From Chloroflexota bacterium (GTDB lineage Bacteria; Chloroflexota; Limnocylindria; P2-11E): a DNA stretch of 36,987 nt. The position numbers and the translations under genes were made by a program. Of this stretch, positions 6,167 to 14,258 are shown one piece after another; within the stretch, counting starts at the first letter, position 1, and the number at the start of each line of letters is the position of its first letter. The DNA lies in the NCBI GenBank assembly GCA_005889405.1, contig VBFY01000028.1, positions 1-36,987 on the forward strand, in the 5' to 3' direction. The notes beneath the pieces are model-generated. The model made no database searches. It saw nothing but the letters and a program-made list of their open reading frames with translations, and had not been told where the DNA came from.

Positions 6167-8974
6167 GTGGGCGCGAAGGCGATCTGGCGTGAGGATCTCG
6201 TCACCAGCCTGCTCGCGACGCTGCTCGTCTTCGGACTCTTCCTCGATGGTTGGAACCACATCAACCTGCAGAACGGTGCGCTCGGCGGGTTCTTCACGAT
6301 CTGGCATGCGCTGCTCTACGCCGGCTTCAATGGCACCGCGCTCTGGGTCATCACACGCAACCCGCACCTCTATGACCGCGGCGCGCACCCGGCTCCCTAC
6401 TTCCACAAGTTCCTCGGGATCTCGCTTCGCTATCCACTCGCGGTCGGCGGTCTTGCGATCGCGACCGTCGCCATGTTCGGCGACATCGCCTGGCACACCG
6501 CGTTTGGCGAGGAGGCCGGCGTCGCTCGGGTCATCGCGCCGTTCCACCTCCTCCTGTTCGCCGGTGCCGCAGGTCTCGTCTCCGCGCCGCTGCGATCGGC
6601 GTGGTATGCGCCGCAGTTCTACCCGAAGACATTGTCGTTCCGCCGGATCCTGCCGCCGCTGGTGTCCCTGACGCTCGTCACCTGCGTAGCCGCCTTCATG
6701 TTCCAGTGGCTGAACGCGTTCCTCGACTGGACGCCGTCAGTGACGATCGGTCGGATCCCCGCGGAGTTCGCGAGCGACCCGCGGATCCGGGGAACGACGG
6801 AATTCGCGGGCGCGGCACGCATTCTCGTCACCAATCTCATCCTGCTCGCGCCGCTCTTCCTCGCGCTGCGCCGCTGGCGCCTACCGTTCGGGAGCGCGAC
6901 GCTGCTGTTCGTCGTGGTGAGCTTCGCCATGAGCGCCCTTTCCACCTTCGACCTCGGCGCGACGGTCGTTGCCGGTCTGGTGGGCGGACTCGTCGCGGAC
7001 GCGTTGATCGACGGGCTGCGACCCGACGATGAGCGCAGGCTCGGGTACCGCGTGGTCGCAACGGTCACGCCGCTCGCTCTCTGGTCGGCCTACTTCCTGA
7101 TCCTGATCTTCGTCTACCGGACCCCGTGGCCGTTCGACCTCTGGCTCGGAACGACCCTGCTTGCGGCGATCTCCGGTCTACTGTTGAGCCACATCGCGAT
7201 CGCTCCAGCGCTTCCAGAGTCGGTCGCCGAAACGCGCGTTCCCGTTCGCGACGACGCCGGCGCCGTGCCGGCGGTTGCGATGTCGGGACAAGGAGCGATG
7301 GATCTTGGAGGAGGGGCCGAGATGGCGGCTCCACAGCCAGCTGCTGAAAAGCGCATCAGCCGACGCGGCTTCTTGACCGGTCTGGGGATCGGGCTCGGCG
7401 CCGCAGGAGCAGCCGGCGTCGCGACCGGCGTCAGTCTCGGACGCACCGAGCTGCGCCTGTCCGCCACGACCCCGGGCAACTTCAGTCGGATGTTCCCGAA
7501 CCTGCCGCCCTTCTTCGAGGATCTCCGGCCCGGGGGCGCGACCGATCAGCTCCGCGACGCCGTGCGCGACATCGGCAAGCTCGGCGGGTTGCTCGATGCG
7601 AAGGACGCACTCGCTGCCGGTCCCGTCGCGCTCATCGCGAATGCGGCCGTGAATGGGAACGATCCGCCGACCAATCCCGACAACCCAACGCACACGGCGG
7701 GCGTGACCTTCTTCGGTCAGTTCATGGATCTCGACATCACCTTTGACAGTCGATCGACGCTCGGCGTGCCGACCGATCCGACGACGACGCCAAACGCCCG
7801 TGCCGCTGCCTTCGACCTCGATACGGTGTACGGACAAGGACCCTTCGTGACGCCATCGTTCTACGACATCGCGGATCCCGCGAAACTGAGGATCGAGAGC
7901 GGCGGCATCTTTGAGGACCTACCGCGCAACCCGGACATGACCGCGATCATCCCCGATCCGCGCACCGACCAGAACCTGATGGTCTCGGGCCTGCACTGCG
8001 CGTTCATCCGCTTCCACAACAAGACCGTCGACTACGCGCGCACGGAGCTGGGACTCATCGACCCAGCCGCCATCTTCGCGGAGGCGAAGCGCCTCGTGCT
8101 TTGGCACTACCACTGGATGATCCTGAACGAGTTCCTGCCCCTCTTCATCGGCCCGGCGATGCTGAACGACATCCTCACCAACGGCCGACGTTTCTTCCGG
8201 CCCGATATGGGCCAGGCGACGATGCCGATCGAATTCCAGGCCGCGTGCTTCCGCGTCGGTCACACGATGGTGCGCCCGTCCTACCGCGCGAACCTCAAGG
8301 GAATGGACGGCAAGCCGTTCTTTGGGTTCATCTTCGATCCCGCGCTCGGTGACATCACGCCTGGGCCCGGTCTCGATCCGGCGGATCTGCGGAGTGGCTT
8401 CCGTGCGCCGCGACGGTTCATCGGCTGGCAGACGTTCTTCGACTTCAAAGATGGCGAGGTCAAACGCAACAAGCTCATCGACAACAAGATCTCGACGCCG
8501 CTGTTCACACTGCCGCTCGGCGCGATCGCGAGCCACAAGGCGCCGATCGCGCTCATGCAGCGCAATCTGCTGCGCCACATCACGTGGTCGATGCCGTCGG
8601 GGCAATCGATCGCGCGCGACATGGGCGTCGACCTCTTGAGCGCGGGCGACCTCGACGAGCTCAAGATGTACGACATGGATCTCGAGAAGAACACGCCCCT
8701 TTTCTATTACATGCTCAAGGAGTCGGCGCTCGTCCCAAGCTCAGACATCGGCAAGAACACCGGTGGTTTCCACCTCGGACCGGTCGGAGGCCGCATCGTG
8801 GGCGAGGTCGTCATCGGTCTCCTGCAGACCGATCCTGCTTCGTACGTCACGAAACAGCCCTCGTGGACGCCAACGCTGCAGAACCCGGGCGCGGGCTTCC
8901 GCATGGTCGACTTCCTCACCTTCGCGGGCGTGGACCCAGCGACGCGGCACGCGCAGAAACCGGCGTTCGCCTGA
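6167..8974 (+). CDS. Fusion of a ~10-TM membrane domain and an animal-type heme peroxidase domain, with internal twin-arginine signal
   Basis: Start GTG 6167 is preferred because GGAGGAG sits 6 nt upstream; ATG 6152 is the alternative. Residues ~12-360 contain about ten hydrophobic helices with several membrane-proximal histidines (GWNH, TIWHA, IAWHT, APFHL). I do not know a function for this domain. A cytosolic linker leads to a twin-arginine-like motif SRRGFLTG (first Arg ~399) and another hydrophobic helix. An animal-type heme peroxidase domain (PF03098-like) follows from ~430 to the end. It has the GQFMD segment (Gln518, Asp521), the catalytic-type Arg615 in FIRFHN, and the proximal haem ligand His699 in RVGHTM. 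The distal histidine expected right after Asp521 is Leu522, and the read is unambiguous (GAT CTC GAC). Even-numbered helices put the twin-Arg inside, so the peroxidase would lie outside the cell membrane. Peroxidase homology is firm; activity is uncertain. Confidence 0.85.
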   Translation: MGAKAIWREDLVTSLLATLLVFGLFLDGWNHINLQNGALGGFFTIWHALLYAGFNGTALWVITRNPHLYDRGAHPAPYFHKFLGISLRYPLAVGGLAIATVAMFGDIAWHTAFGEEAGVARVIAPFHLLLFAGAAGLVSAPLRSAWYAPQFYPKTLSFRRILPPLVSLTLVTCVAAFMFQWLNAFLDWTPSVTIGRIPAEFASDPRIRGTTEFAGAARILVTNLILLAPLFLALRRWRLPFGSATLLFVVVSFAMSALSTFDLGATVVAGLVGGLVADALIDGLRPDDERRLGYRVVATVTPLALWSAYFLILIFVYRTPWPFDLWLGTTLLAAISGLLLSHIAIAPALPESVAETRVPVRDDAGAVPAVAMSGQGAMDLGGGAEMAAPQPAAEKRISRRGFLTGLGIGLGAAGAAGVATGVSLGRTELRLSATTPGNFSRMFPNLPPFFEDLRPGGATDQLRDAVRDIGKLGGLLDAKDALAAGPVALIANAAVNGNDPPTNPDNPTHTAGVTFFGQFMDLDITFDSRSTLGVPTDPTTTPNARAAAFDLDTVYGQGPFVTPSFYDIADPAKLRIESGGIFEDLPRNPDMTAIIPDPRTDQNLMVSGLHCAFIRFHNKTVDYARTELGLIDPAAIFAEAKRLVLWHYHWMILNEFLPLFIGPAMLNDILTNGRRFFRPDMGQATMPIEFQAACFRVGHTMVRPSYRANLKGMDGKPFFGFIFDPALGDITPGPGLDPADLRSGFRAPRRFIGWQTFFDFKDGEVKRNKLIDNKISTPLFTLPLGAIASHKAPIALMQRNLLRHITWSMPSGQSIARDMGVDLLSAGDLDELKMYDMDLEKNTPLFYYMLKESALVPSSDIGKNTGGFHLGPVGGRIVGEVVIGLLQTDPASYVTKQPSWTPTLQNPGAGFRMVDFLTFAGVDPATRHAQKPAFA

Positions 8975-8977
8975 CTT

Positions 8978-8996
8978 CCGTCTGCTGAGCAGACGG
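8978..8996 (+). terminator. Hairpin just after the peroxidase fusion, possible transcript end
   Basis: The inverted repeat CCGTCTGCT / AGCAGACGG starts 4 nt after the stop codon. It can fold as a 7-bp stem with a 5-nt loop. There is no T-run after it, so it is a weak intrinsic terminator candidate or an mRNA 3' stabiliser. The remaining ~95 nt to the next gene contain only a possible TAAAGT -10 element at 9042-9047. Confidence 0.4.
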
Positions 8997-9090
8997 TGGA
9001 GACAAAGGCGACGTCGCGCGGCCGAATTCATTGGGTGCCACTAAAGTCGTGCTTGACCATGGGTCTGCCAAAGCGTAAGAGTTGCCTCCA

Positions 9091-10998
9091 GTGAGGGATG
9101 AGGCCGCGCGCTCGGGCGGTCGCGTGCCCACAGTTCTCATCGCCGACGACGACCGCGCCGTGCGGGCGCTCGCGCGCGTCACGCTCATGGCGCAGGGCTG
9201 GCGCGTGCTCGAAGCGACGAGCCCGGACGAAACGCTGGCCATCGCGCGCCGTGAACAACCGGAGATCGTCCTGCTTGACGTCATGTTCGAGGGGAGCGCG
9301 CGCGACGGGTTCGTCGTCTGTCGCGAACTTCGAAGCTCGGGAGGAACAAGGGATGTCCGCGTTGTCATGCTGACGGCGCGTGACGATCCCGAGAGCCGCG
9401 CGTTCGCGAGCGCCGTCGGTGCGACCGCGTACATCGTGAAGCCGTTCGGTCCGCTCGATCTTGTCCGGATGCTGCAGCTCGTTCTCGATCAGCCCACGTC
9501 CGATCCGGGTCTGGGCCTGTTCCTCGTCGACGCCGGTGTGATCCAACCGGCGCAGCTCGAGCGCGCGCTTGCCGAGCAGCGTCTCCGTCAGGGCGAACGC
9601 GTGCCGATCGGCGCGATCCTCACCGAGCTGGGTTTCGCTGATCGCGCCGATATCGACCGCGCGGTGGAGCGTCAGCGCCGCGCGCGCGACGTGCCTTCGC
9701 GCGCGGCTCCCGCGCAGAGACAGATCCGCCTTGTCATCGCCGACGACAACCCGATGGTGCGCGAAGGGCTTCGCAGCGCCATCGCGACGAGCGACGACCT
9801 CGTCACGGTCGGCGTCGCGCCGGATGGCACCGAGGCACTGCGCCTCGTCCGGGATCTCGACCCGGATGTCATCGTGCTCGATCACCGCATGCCCGGTCAG
9901 CTCGGACTCGATGTGGCCGCACGGTTGCGCGCCGACTCCAACACCGCGGTCGTCATGTTCACCCTCGATGAGGGCATCCGTGAGCAGGCGCTGGCAGCGG
10001 GTGTGGCCGCGTTCGTTCCGAAGGACACGCCGCTTGCGACCCTCGTCAGCGAGATCCGCCGCGTCGCACGTCCAGCGGCGTCGCCTCCTGCGTCGGAAGA
10101 AAGATCCGCGCGCATCGTCATGACCGCGCGTGATGTATCGCGCGTAGCGTTCGGCGCCCTGGCGCGGCGGCGGCGAGCGATCATGACGCTGGGCATCCTG
10201 CTCGTCCTCTACGCCGCGGTCTTCCTTGTCACCGAGCCGACGTTCGGCGCAGCGGCCGCGCTCGTCTCGATCGTCCCGGTGGCGATCGCCGGCTCGCTCT
10301 TCGGACCGGAGACCGGGGTCGTTGCCGCACTCCTCGCCGTCGTGACGAACCTCATCCTCTGGGCCGCGACGGACCACGCGATCGGCGAGCCGATCATCCG
10401 CGTTGGCGGCAACGGGCTCGGGGCGCTCGCGCTCGTGGGCATCGGCGGTGGCTTCGGGGCGATGCGACTGCTGCGGGGTCGATTCGACCCTCACGGACGA
10501 CGGCTGGGTGCGGTCGCGGAGGTCGCACTCGCACTGGCCGCGGGGCCGACACCCGACGTGCTGCGGCTTCTCGCCGAGGGCGCGCTCGAGGTCGTGCCGG
10601 GCGATGCGGCGCTGCTGTACGCCGCCGTTCCCACCGGTGGGCTCGAGCTCGTCGCGGCGACCGGCGGCGCGCGAACGGAGGTGGGGCAGCGCGAGACGAC
10701 CGGCGAGCTCGTGCGGGCTCAAACCCAGCGGCACGCATCCATCTCGTGGAACGTCGCGAGCGGTCCGATCGGACGCGCGGTGCCCGACGCGAAGGGCGCG
10801 GTCGTCGTACCGATCCCGGGACTTGCCGAAGCCGTCGCCGGGGTGCTCGTCGTCGCGACCGCGCGACGGCGCGGGTATGGCGAAGCGCACGTGCAGGTGC
10901 TCTCCAGCTACGCCACCTTCATCGGCGCCGCGCTGAACGCTCCGAGCGTCGGATCCGAGCGCGGCGCGCTCATCTCTCAGTCGGTGAGCAGCCGCTAG
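9091..10998 (+). CDS. Double-receiver (REC-x-REC) membrane protein with C-terminal GAF-like domain
   Basis: About 635 residues. Order: a receiver domain (~12-132, phospho-acceptor Asp63 in VLLDVMFEG, acidic pocket ADDD, Lys in VKPFG); a helical domain (~143-200) with LFLVDAGVIQPAQLERAL and GAILTELGFADRADI, resembling the MshE/GspE N-terminal fold; a second receiver (~210-330, Asp264 in VLDHRMPG, closer to NarL/LuxR-type receivers); about four membrane helices (~365-455); and a GAF-like domain (~470-605). No histidine kinase, HTH, GGDEF or ATPase domain is visible, so its output is unknown. GTG 9091 is chosen; GTG 9124 and TTG 9082 are alternatives and no Shine-Dalgarno sequence decides between them. 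It probably receives phosphate from separate kinases and signals through the membrane or GAF domain, which is inference. Confidence 0.8.
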   Translation: MRDEAARSGGRVPTVLIADDDRAVRALARVTLMAQGWRVLEATSPDETLAIARREQPEIVLLDVMFEGSARDGFVVCRELRSSGGTRDVRVVMLTARDDPESRAFASAVGATAYIVKPFGPLDLVRMLQLVLDQPTSDPGLGLFLVDAGVIQPAQLERALAEQRLRQGERVPIGAILTELGFADRADIDRAVERQRRARDVPSRAAPAQRQIRLVIADDNPMVREGLRSAIATSDDLVTVGVAPDGTEALRLVRDLDPDVIVLDHRMPGQLGLDVAARLRADSNTAVVMFTLDEGIREQALAAGVAAFVPKDTPLATLVSEIRRVARPAASPPASEERSARIVMTARDVSRVAFGALARRRRAIMTLGILLVLYAAVFLVTEPTFGAAAALVSIVPVAIAGSLFGPETGVVAALLAVVTNLILWAATDHAIGEPIIRVGGNGLGALALVGIGGGFGAMRLLRGRFDPHGRRLGAVAEVALALAAGPTPDVLRLLAEGALEVVPGDAALLYAAVPTGGLELVAATGGARTEVGQRETTGELVRAQTQRHASISWNVASGPIGRAVPDAKGAVVVPIPGLAEAVAGVLVVATARRRGYGEAHVQVLSSYATFIGAALNAPSVGSERGALISQSVSSR

Positions 10999-11020
10999 TC
11001 GTCGGTGTCCAGCGCGGGAA

Positions 11021-11026
11021 TATCCT
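11021..11026 (+). promoter_or_regulatory. Putative -10 box (TATCCT) for leaderless deoC operon transcript
   Basis: TATCCT ends 7 nt before the GTG start of deoC, which would place the transcription start at or next to the start codon. No ribosome-binding sequence is present in the 35-nt gap after the previous gene. The arrangement matches other probable leaderless promoters in this window (30026-30031 and 36286-36315). Confidence 0.45.
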
Positions 11027-11033
11027 CAGTAGA

Positions 11034-11975
11034 GTGGCGACCGCACCTGCGCTTCCCGGCGGTTTCGAGCTCCCGCTAGAGCCGCGCCTCCCGCGGCTCG
11101 GCTCTGTCGACGCCGTCGCGCTCGAGGAGCGCGCCGACGTGCTCTCGAAGCGCTCGATCAAGCGCGAATCGAAGGTCTTCGCGCTCGACCTCGCGATCCG
11201 CATGATGGATCTCACGACGCTCGAGGGCGCCGACACGCCGGGAAAGGTCGCGGCGCTCAGCTCGAAGGGCATCCGGCCCGATCCCACCGACCCGGGCATC
11301 CCCTCGGTCGCCGCGATCTGCGTCTACCCCAACCTCGTTCCGTATGCACTCGAGCGCACCCGCGGGACCGATGTGAAGGTCGCGAGCGTCGCGACTGCGT
11401 TCCCGTCGGGCCAGTCGCCACTCGAGGTGAAGCTCGAGGAAACGCGTTGGGTCGTGGAGGCAGGCGCTCACGAAGTCGACATGGTCATTGATCGCGGGGC
11501 GTTCCTATCCGGTCGCTATGCGCAGGTATATGACGAGATCGTGCGCGTCAAGGAGATCTGCGCCGGACGCGCGCACCTCAAGGTGATCATCGAGACCGGC
11601 GAGCTCGGCACCTACGACAACGTGCGGCGCGCGTCATTGCTCGCGATCGCCGGCGGCGCGGACTTCATCAAGACCTCGACCGGCAAGGCGGCGACGAACG
11701 CGACGCTGCCGGTCGCGCTCTGCATGCTCGAAGTGATCCGAGATGTTCACGAGGAGACCGGGCGCGTCGTGGGCATGAAGGTCGCCGGTGGCATCCGTCA
11801 GTCGAAGCAGGCGGTGCAGTTTCTCGTGCAGGTGCACGAGACGCTCGGTCTCGCGTGGCTCACGCCCGATCGATATCGCATCGGGGCGTCGACGCTGCTC
11901 AACGACGTGCTGATGCAGATTCGCAAGGAGCGCACCGGCCGCTACCAGAACCCGGACTACTTCACCATTGACTGA
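11034..11975 (+). CDS. deoC: Deoxyribose-phosphate aldolase
   Basis: Class I aldolase that cleaves 2-deoxyribose-5-phosphate to glyceraldehyde-3-phosphate and acetaldehyde; cytosolic TIM barrel, 313 residues. The Schiff-base lysine is Lys213 in ADFIKTSTGK and the second active-site lysine is Lys249 in GMKVAGGIR, 36 residues apart and close to the E. coli spacing. HEVDMVID carries the conserved Asp, and IETGEL is also present. It is longer than the minimal bacterial DeoC by an N-terminal extension (~50 residues), as in the DeoC forms paired with aldehyde dehydrogenases. GTG 11034 follows a TATCCT box by 7 nt and fits a leaderless start. The two downstream ALDH-family genes would oxidise the acetaldehyde released, so the operon likely serves deoxyribose or deoxynucleoside use. 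Confidence 0.95.
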   Translation: MATAPALPGGFELPLEPRLPRLGSVDAVALEERADVLSKRSIKRESKVFALDLAIRMMDLTTLEGADTPGKVAALSSKGIRPDPTDPGIPSVAAICVYPNLVPYALERTRGTDVKVASVATAFPSGQSPLEVKLEETRWVVEAGAHEVDMVIDRGAFLSGRYAQVYDEIVRVKEICAGRAHLKVIIETGELGTYDNVRRASLLAIAGGADFIKTSTGKAATNATLPVALCMLEVIRDVHEETGRVVGMKVAGGIRQSKQAVQFLVQVHETLGLAWLTPDRYRIGASTLLNDVLMQIRKERTGRYQNPDYFTID

Positions 11976-12015
11976 GCGCAAGCAGGACGTCGCGCGCCGC
12001 GCCGACAAGGCGCCG

Positions 12016-13464
12016 ATGGCGACCGCGTGGGACTACGCGCCGGCGCCCGAGGCCCGCGACATCGTTCGCATCCAGGAGCGCTACGGCCTCTTCATCGGAG
12101 GGAAGTTCGTCGAGCCACTCTCGGGTGAGCGCTATACGACGATCGACCCCGCGCGCGAGGAGCCGCTGTCGGAGGTCGCGCAGGCGAACAAGGCCGACGT
12201 GAATCGCGCCGTGAAGGCGGCGCGCGGCGCGTTCGAGGGGGCGTGGTCGAAGCTGCGTCCGAGCGAGCGCGCGAAGTATCTCTTCCGGATCGCCCGGATC
12301 CTCCAGGAGCGCTCGCGCGAGTTCGCCGTCCTGGAGTCGCTCAACGGCGGCAAGCCGATCCGCGAGTCGCGCGACGTCGATGTGCCCCTCGCCGCCGCGC
12401 ACTTCTTCTACTACGCGGGCTGGGCGGACAAGCTGGAGTACGCGTTCCCGAACCGGAGGCCGCGGCCTGTCGGCGTCGCGGGGCAGATCATCCCGTGGAA
12501 CTTCCCGCTGCTCATGCTCGCGTGGAAGATCGCACCCGCGCTCGCCGCCGGGAACACCGTCGTGCTCAAGCCCGCGGAGACGACGCCGCTCACCGCGCTG
12601 CTGTTCTGCGACGTCATCCGGCAGGCGGAGCTGCCGCCAGGTGTGGTGAACATCGTGACCGGCGACGGCCGCACCGGTGCCGAGATCGTGGCGCACCCCG
12701 GGGTCGACAAGATCGCCTTCACCGGCTCGACCGAGGTGGGGAAGGCGATCCAGCGCACGCTCGCGGGCACGGGAAAGCGCCTCACGCTCGAGCTCGGCGG
12801 GAAGGCGGCGAACATCATCTTCGACGACGCGCCGCTCGACCAAGCGGTCGAAGGGATCATCAACGGCATCTACTTCAATCAGGGCCACGTTTGCTGCGCG
12901 GGATCGCGCCTCTTCGTGCAGGAGTCCATCTACGAGGCAATGATCGCGAAGCTGAAGCGGCGCATGAAGACGCTCCGCGTCGGCGACCCGCTGGACAAGA
13001 ACACCGATGTCGGTGCGATCAACTCGAAACAGCAGCTCGACAAGATCACGTCTCTCGTGCAATCCGGGATCGACGAGGGCGCCGAGCTCTACCAACCGCC
13101 CTGCACGCTGCCCGAGCGCGGCTACTGGTTCGTGCCGACGGTCTTCACCAACGTCGCGCAGTCCTACCGGATCGCGCAGGAAGAGATCTTCGGTCCGGTG
13201 CTCTCGGTGCTGACGTTCCGCACGCCTGACGAGGCGATCGAGAAGGCGAACAACACGCCGTACGGACTGTCGGCGGGCGTGTGGACGGAAAAGGGATCGC
13301 GCATCCTTGCGATGGCACAGCGTCTTCGCGCCGGCGTCGTCTGGGCGAACACCTATAACCGCTTCGATCCTGCTTCGCCCTTCGGTGGATACAAGGAGTC
13401 CGGGTTCGGGCGCGAGGGCGGTCGACACGGACTCGAGGCATACGTAGCGCTGGATGACACATGA
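12016..13464 (+). CDS. NAD(P)-dependent aldehyde dehydrogenase (deoC operon)
   Basis: Full-length ALDH-superfamily enzyme, 482 residues. The catalytic pair is present and correctly spaced: Glu259 in LELGGK and Cys293 in NQGHVCCAG. Also seen are IPWNFPLLM, the cofactor motif FTGSTEVG, EEIFGPVLSV and the C-terminal PFGGYKESGFG. ATG 12016 gives the usual family N-terminus (YAPAPEA...YGLFIGGKF). A TTG at 11968, overlapping the deoC stop, would add 16 residues and cannot be excluded. It lies 40 nt after deoC and shares an ATGA overlap with the next gene. By context its substrate is probably acetaldehyde from 2-deoxyribose-5-phosphate cleavage, but aldehyde specificity is not evident from the residues. 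Confidence 0.93.
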   Translation: MATAWDYAPAPEARDIVRIQERYGLFIGGKFVEPLSGERYTTIDPAREEPLSEVAQANKADVNRAVKAARGAFEGAWSKLRPSERAKYLFRIARILQERSREFAVLESLNGGKPIRESRDVDVPLAAAHFFYYAGWADKLEYAFPNRRPRPVGVAGQIIPWNFPLLMLAWKIAPALAAGNTVVLKPAETTPLTALLFCDVIRQAELPPGVVNIVTGDGRTGAEIVAHPGVDKIAFTGSTEVGKAIQRTLAGTGKRLTLELGGKAANIIFDDAPLDQAVEGIINGIYFNQGHVCCAGSRLFVQESIYEAMIAKLKRRMKTLRVGDPLDKNTDVGAINSKQQLDKITSLVQSGIDEGAELYQPPCTLPERGYWFVPTVFTNVAQSYRIAQEEIFGPVLSVLTFRTPDEAIEKANNTPYGLSAGVWTEKGSRILAMAQRLRAGVVWANTYNRFDPASPFGGYKESGFGREGGRHGLEAYVALDDT

Positions 13465-14255
13465 AACGGCTGCCGGTGCAGAAGACATACAAGCTGTTCA
13501 TCGGCGGTGCGTTCCCGCGCTCGGAGTCGGGTCGCACGCTCGTCGCGGAGGGCGCGAACATCGGGCGCGCGTCGCGGAAGGATCTGCGCGATGCGGTGCG
13601 TATCGCTCGGCAGGCGGGTGTGGGCTGGGCCAAGGCGACGGCGTACAACCGCGGCCAGGTCCTCTATCGCATCGCCGAGATGATGGAGACGCGGCGCACC
13701 GAGCTCGCGGCGGTCGCGTCGAGCGCGGGTGAGGTGGATCGCGCGATCGACCGCGTCGTCTGGTACGCCGGCTGGGCCGACAAGATCGCGCAGGTCGTCG
13801 GCACGGCAAATCCCGTCGCTGGTCCGTACTTCAACTTCACCGTGCCGGAGCCGACCGGTGTGGTGGGTATCCTCGCTCCGGAGCCCCCGCTGCTCGGGCT
13901 GGTGTCGCGCCTTTCGCCCGTGATCGTCGGCGGCAACACCGCCGTCGTCATCGCATCGGAAGCGCATCCGCTCGTCGCGATCGAGCTGGCCGAATGCCTC
14001 GCGACCGCCGACGTCCCGCCGGGCGTGGTGAACATCCTCACCGGCCTGCGCAAGGAGCTCGCTCCGTGGCTGGCCTCGCACATGGACGTGTCCGGGCTCG
14101 ACCTCACCGGTGCGGACGGCGATGCCGCCGAGCTCGAGCGCCTCGGCGCGGAGAACGTGAAGCGAGTGGTCCGCGGGAAGGCCGATGGCCAGAGCCCCTA
14201 CGACATCACCGCCTTCCTCGAGCTCAAGACCGTCTGGCACCCGATCGGTATGTGA
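13461..14255 (+). CDS. Half-length ALDH-like protein lacking the catalytic domain
   Basis: 264 residues starting at ATG 13461, which overlaps the previous stop in ATGA. The sequence follows the ALDH N-terminal and cofactor-binding region (YKLFIGGAF, PTGVVGILAPEPPLLGLV, GGNTAVVIASE, PPGVVNILTG). The expected GSTxxG loop is degenerate (LDLTGADGD), and the catalytic Glu and Cys and the whole C-terminal catalytic domain are absent. The end, ELKTVWHPIG, looks like a designed terminus rather than a random truncation, and there is no ALDH remnant downstream. From memory, similar short proteins accompany DeoC and ALDH in actinobacteria and Chloroflexota; I cannot verify this here. A structural or regulatory partner of the full-length ALDH is a reasonable inference. 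The stop lies 3 nt from the convergent minus-strand gene. Confidence 0.85.
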   Translation: MKRLPVQKTYKLFIGGAFPRSESGRTLVAEGANIGRASRKDLRDAVRIARQAGVGWAKATAYNRGQVLYRIAEMMETRRTELAAVASSAGEVDRAIDRVVWYAGWADKIAQVVGTANPVAGPYFNFTVPEPTGVVGILAPEPPLLGLVSRLSPVIVGGNTAVVIASEAHPLVAIELAECLATADVPPGVVNILTGLRKELAPWLASHMDVSGLDLTGADGDAAELERLGAENVKRVVRGKADGQSPYDITAFLELKTVWHPIGM

Positions 14256-14258
14256 CGA

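Noticed and set aside
9028-10890. Long open frame (620 codons) on the minus strand opposite the double-receiver gene
   Set aside because: Its translation is Arg/His/Asp-rich low complexity without any family motif, and it mirrors the codon pattern of the well-supported plus-strand gene. This is a GC-bias shadow.
11962-13488. 508-codon minus-strand frame opposite the aldehyde dehydrogenase
   Set aside because: No protein-like motifs; the plus-strand ALDH has both catalytic residues at correct spacing.
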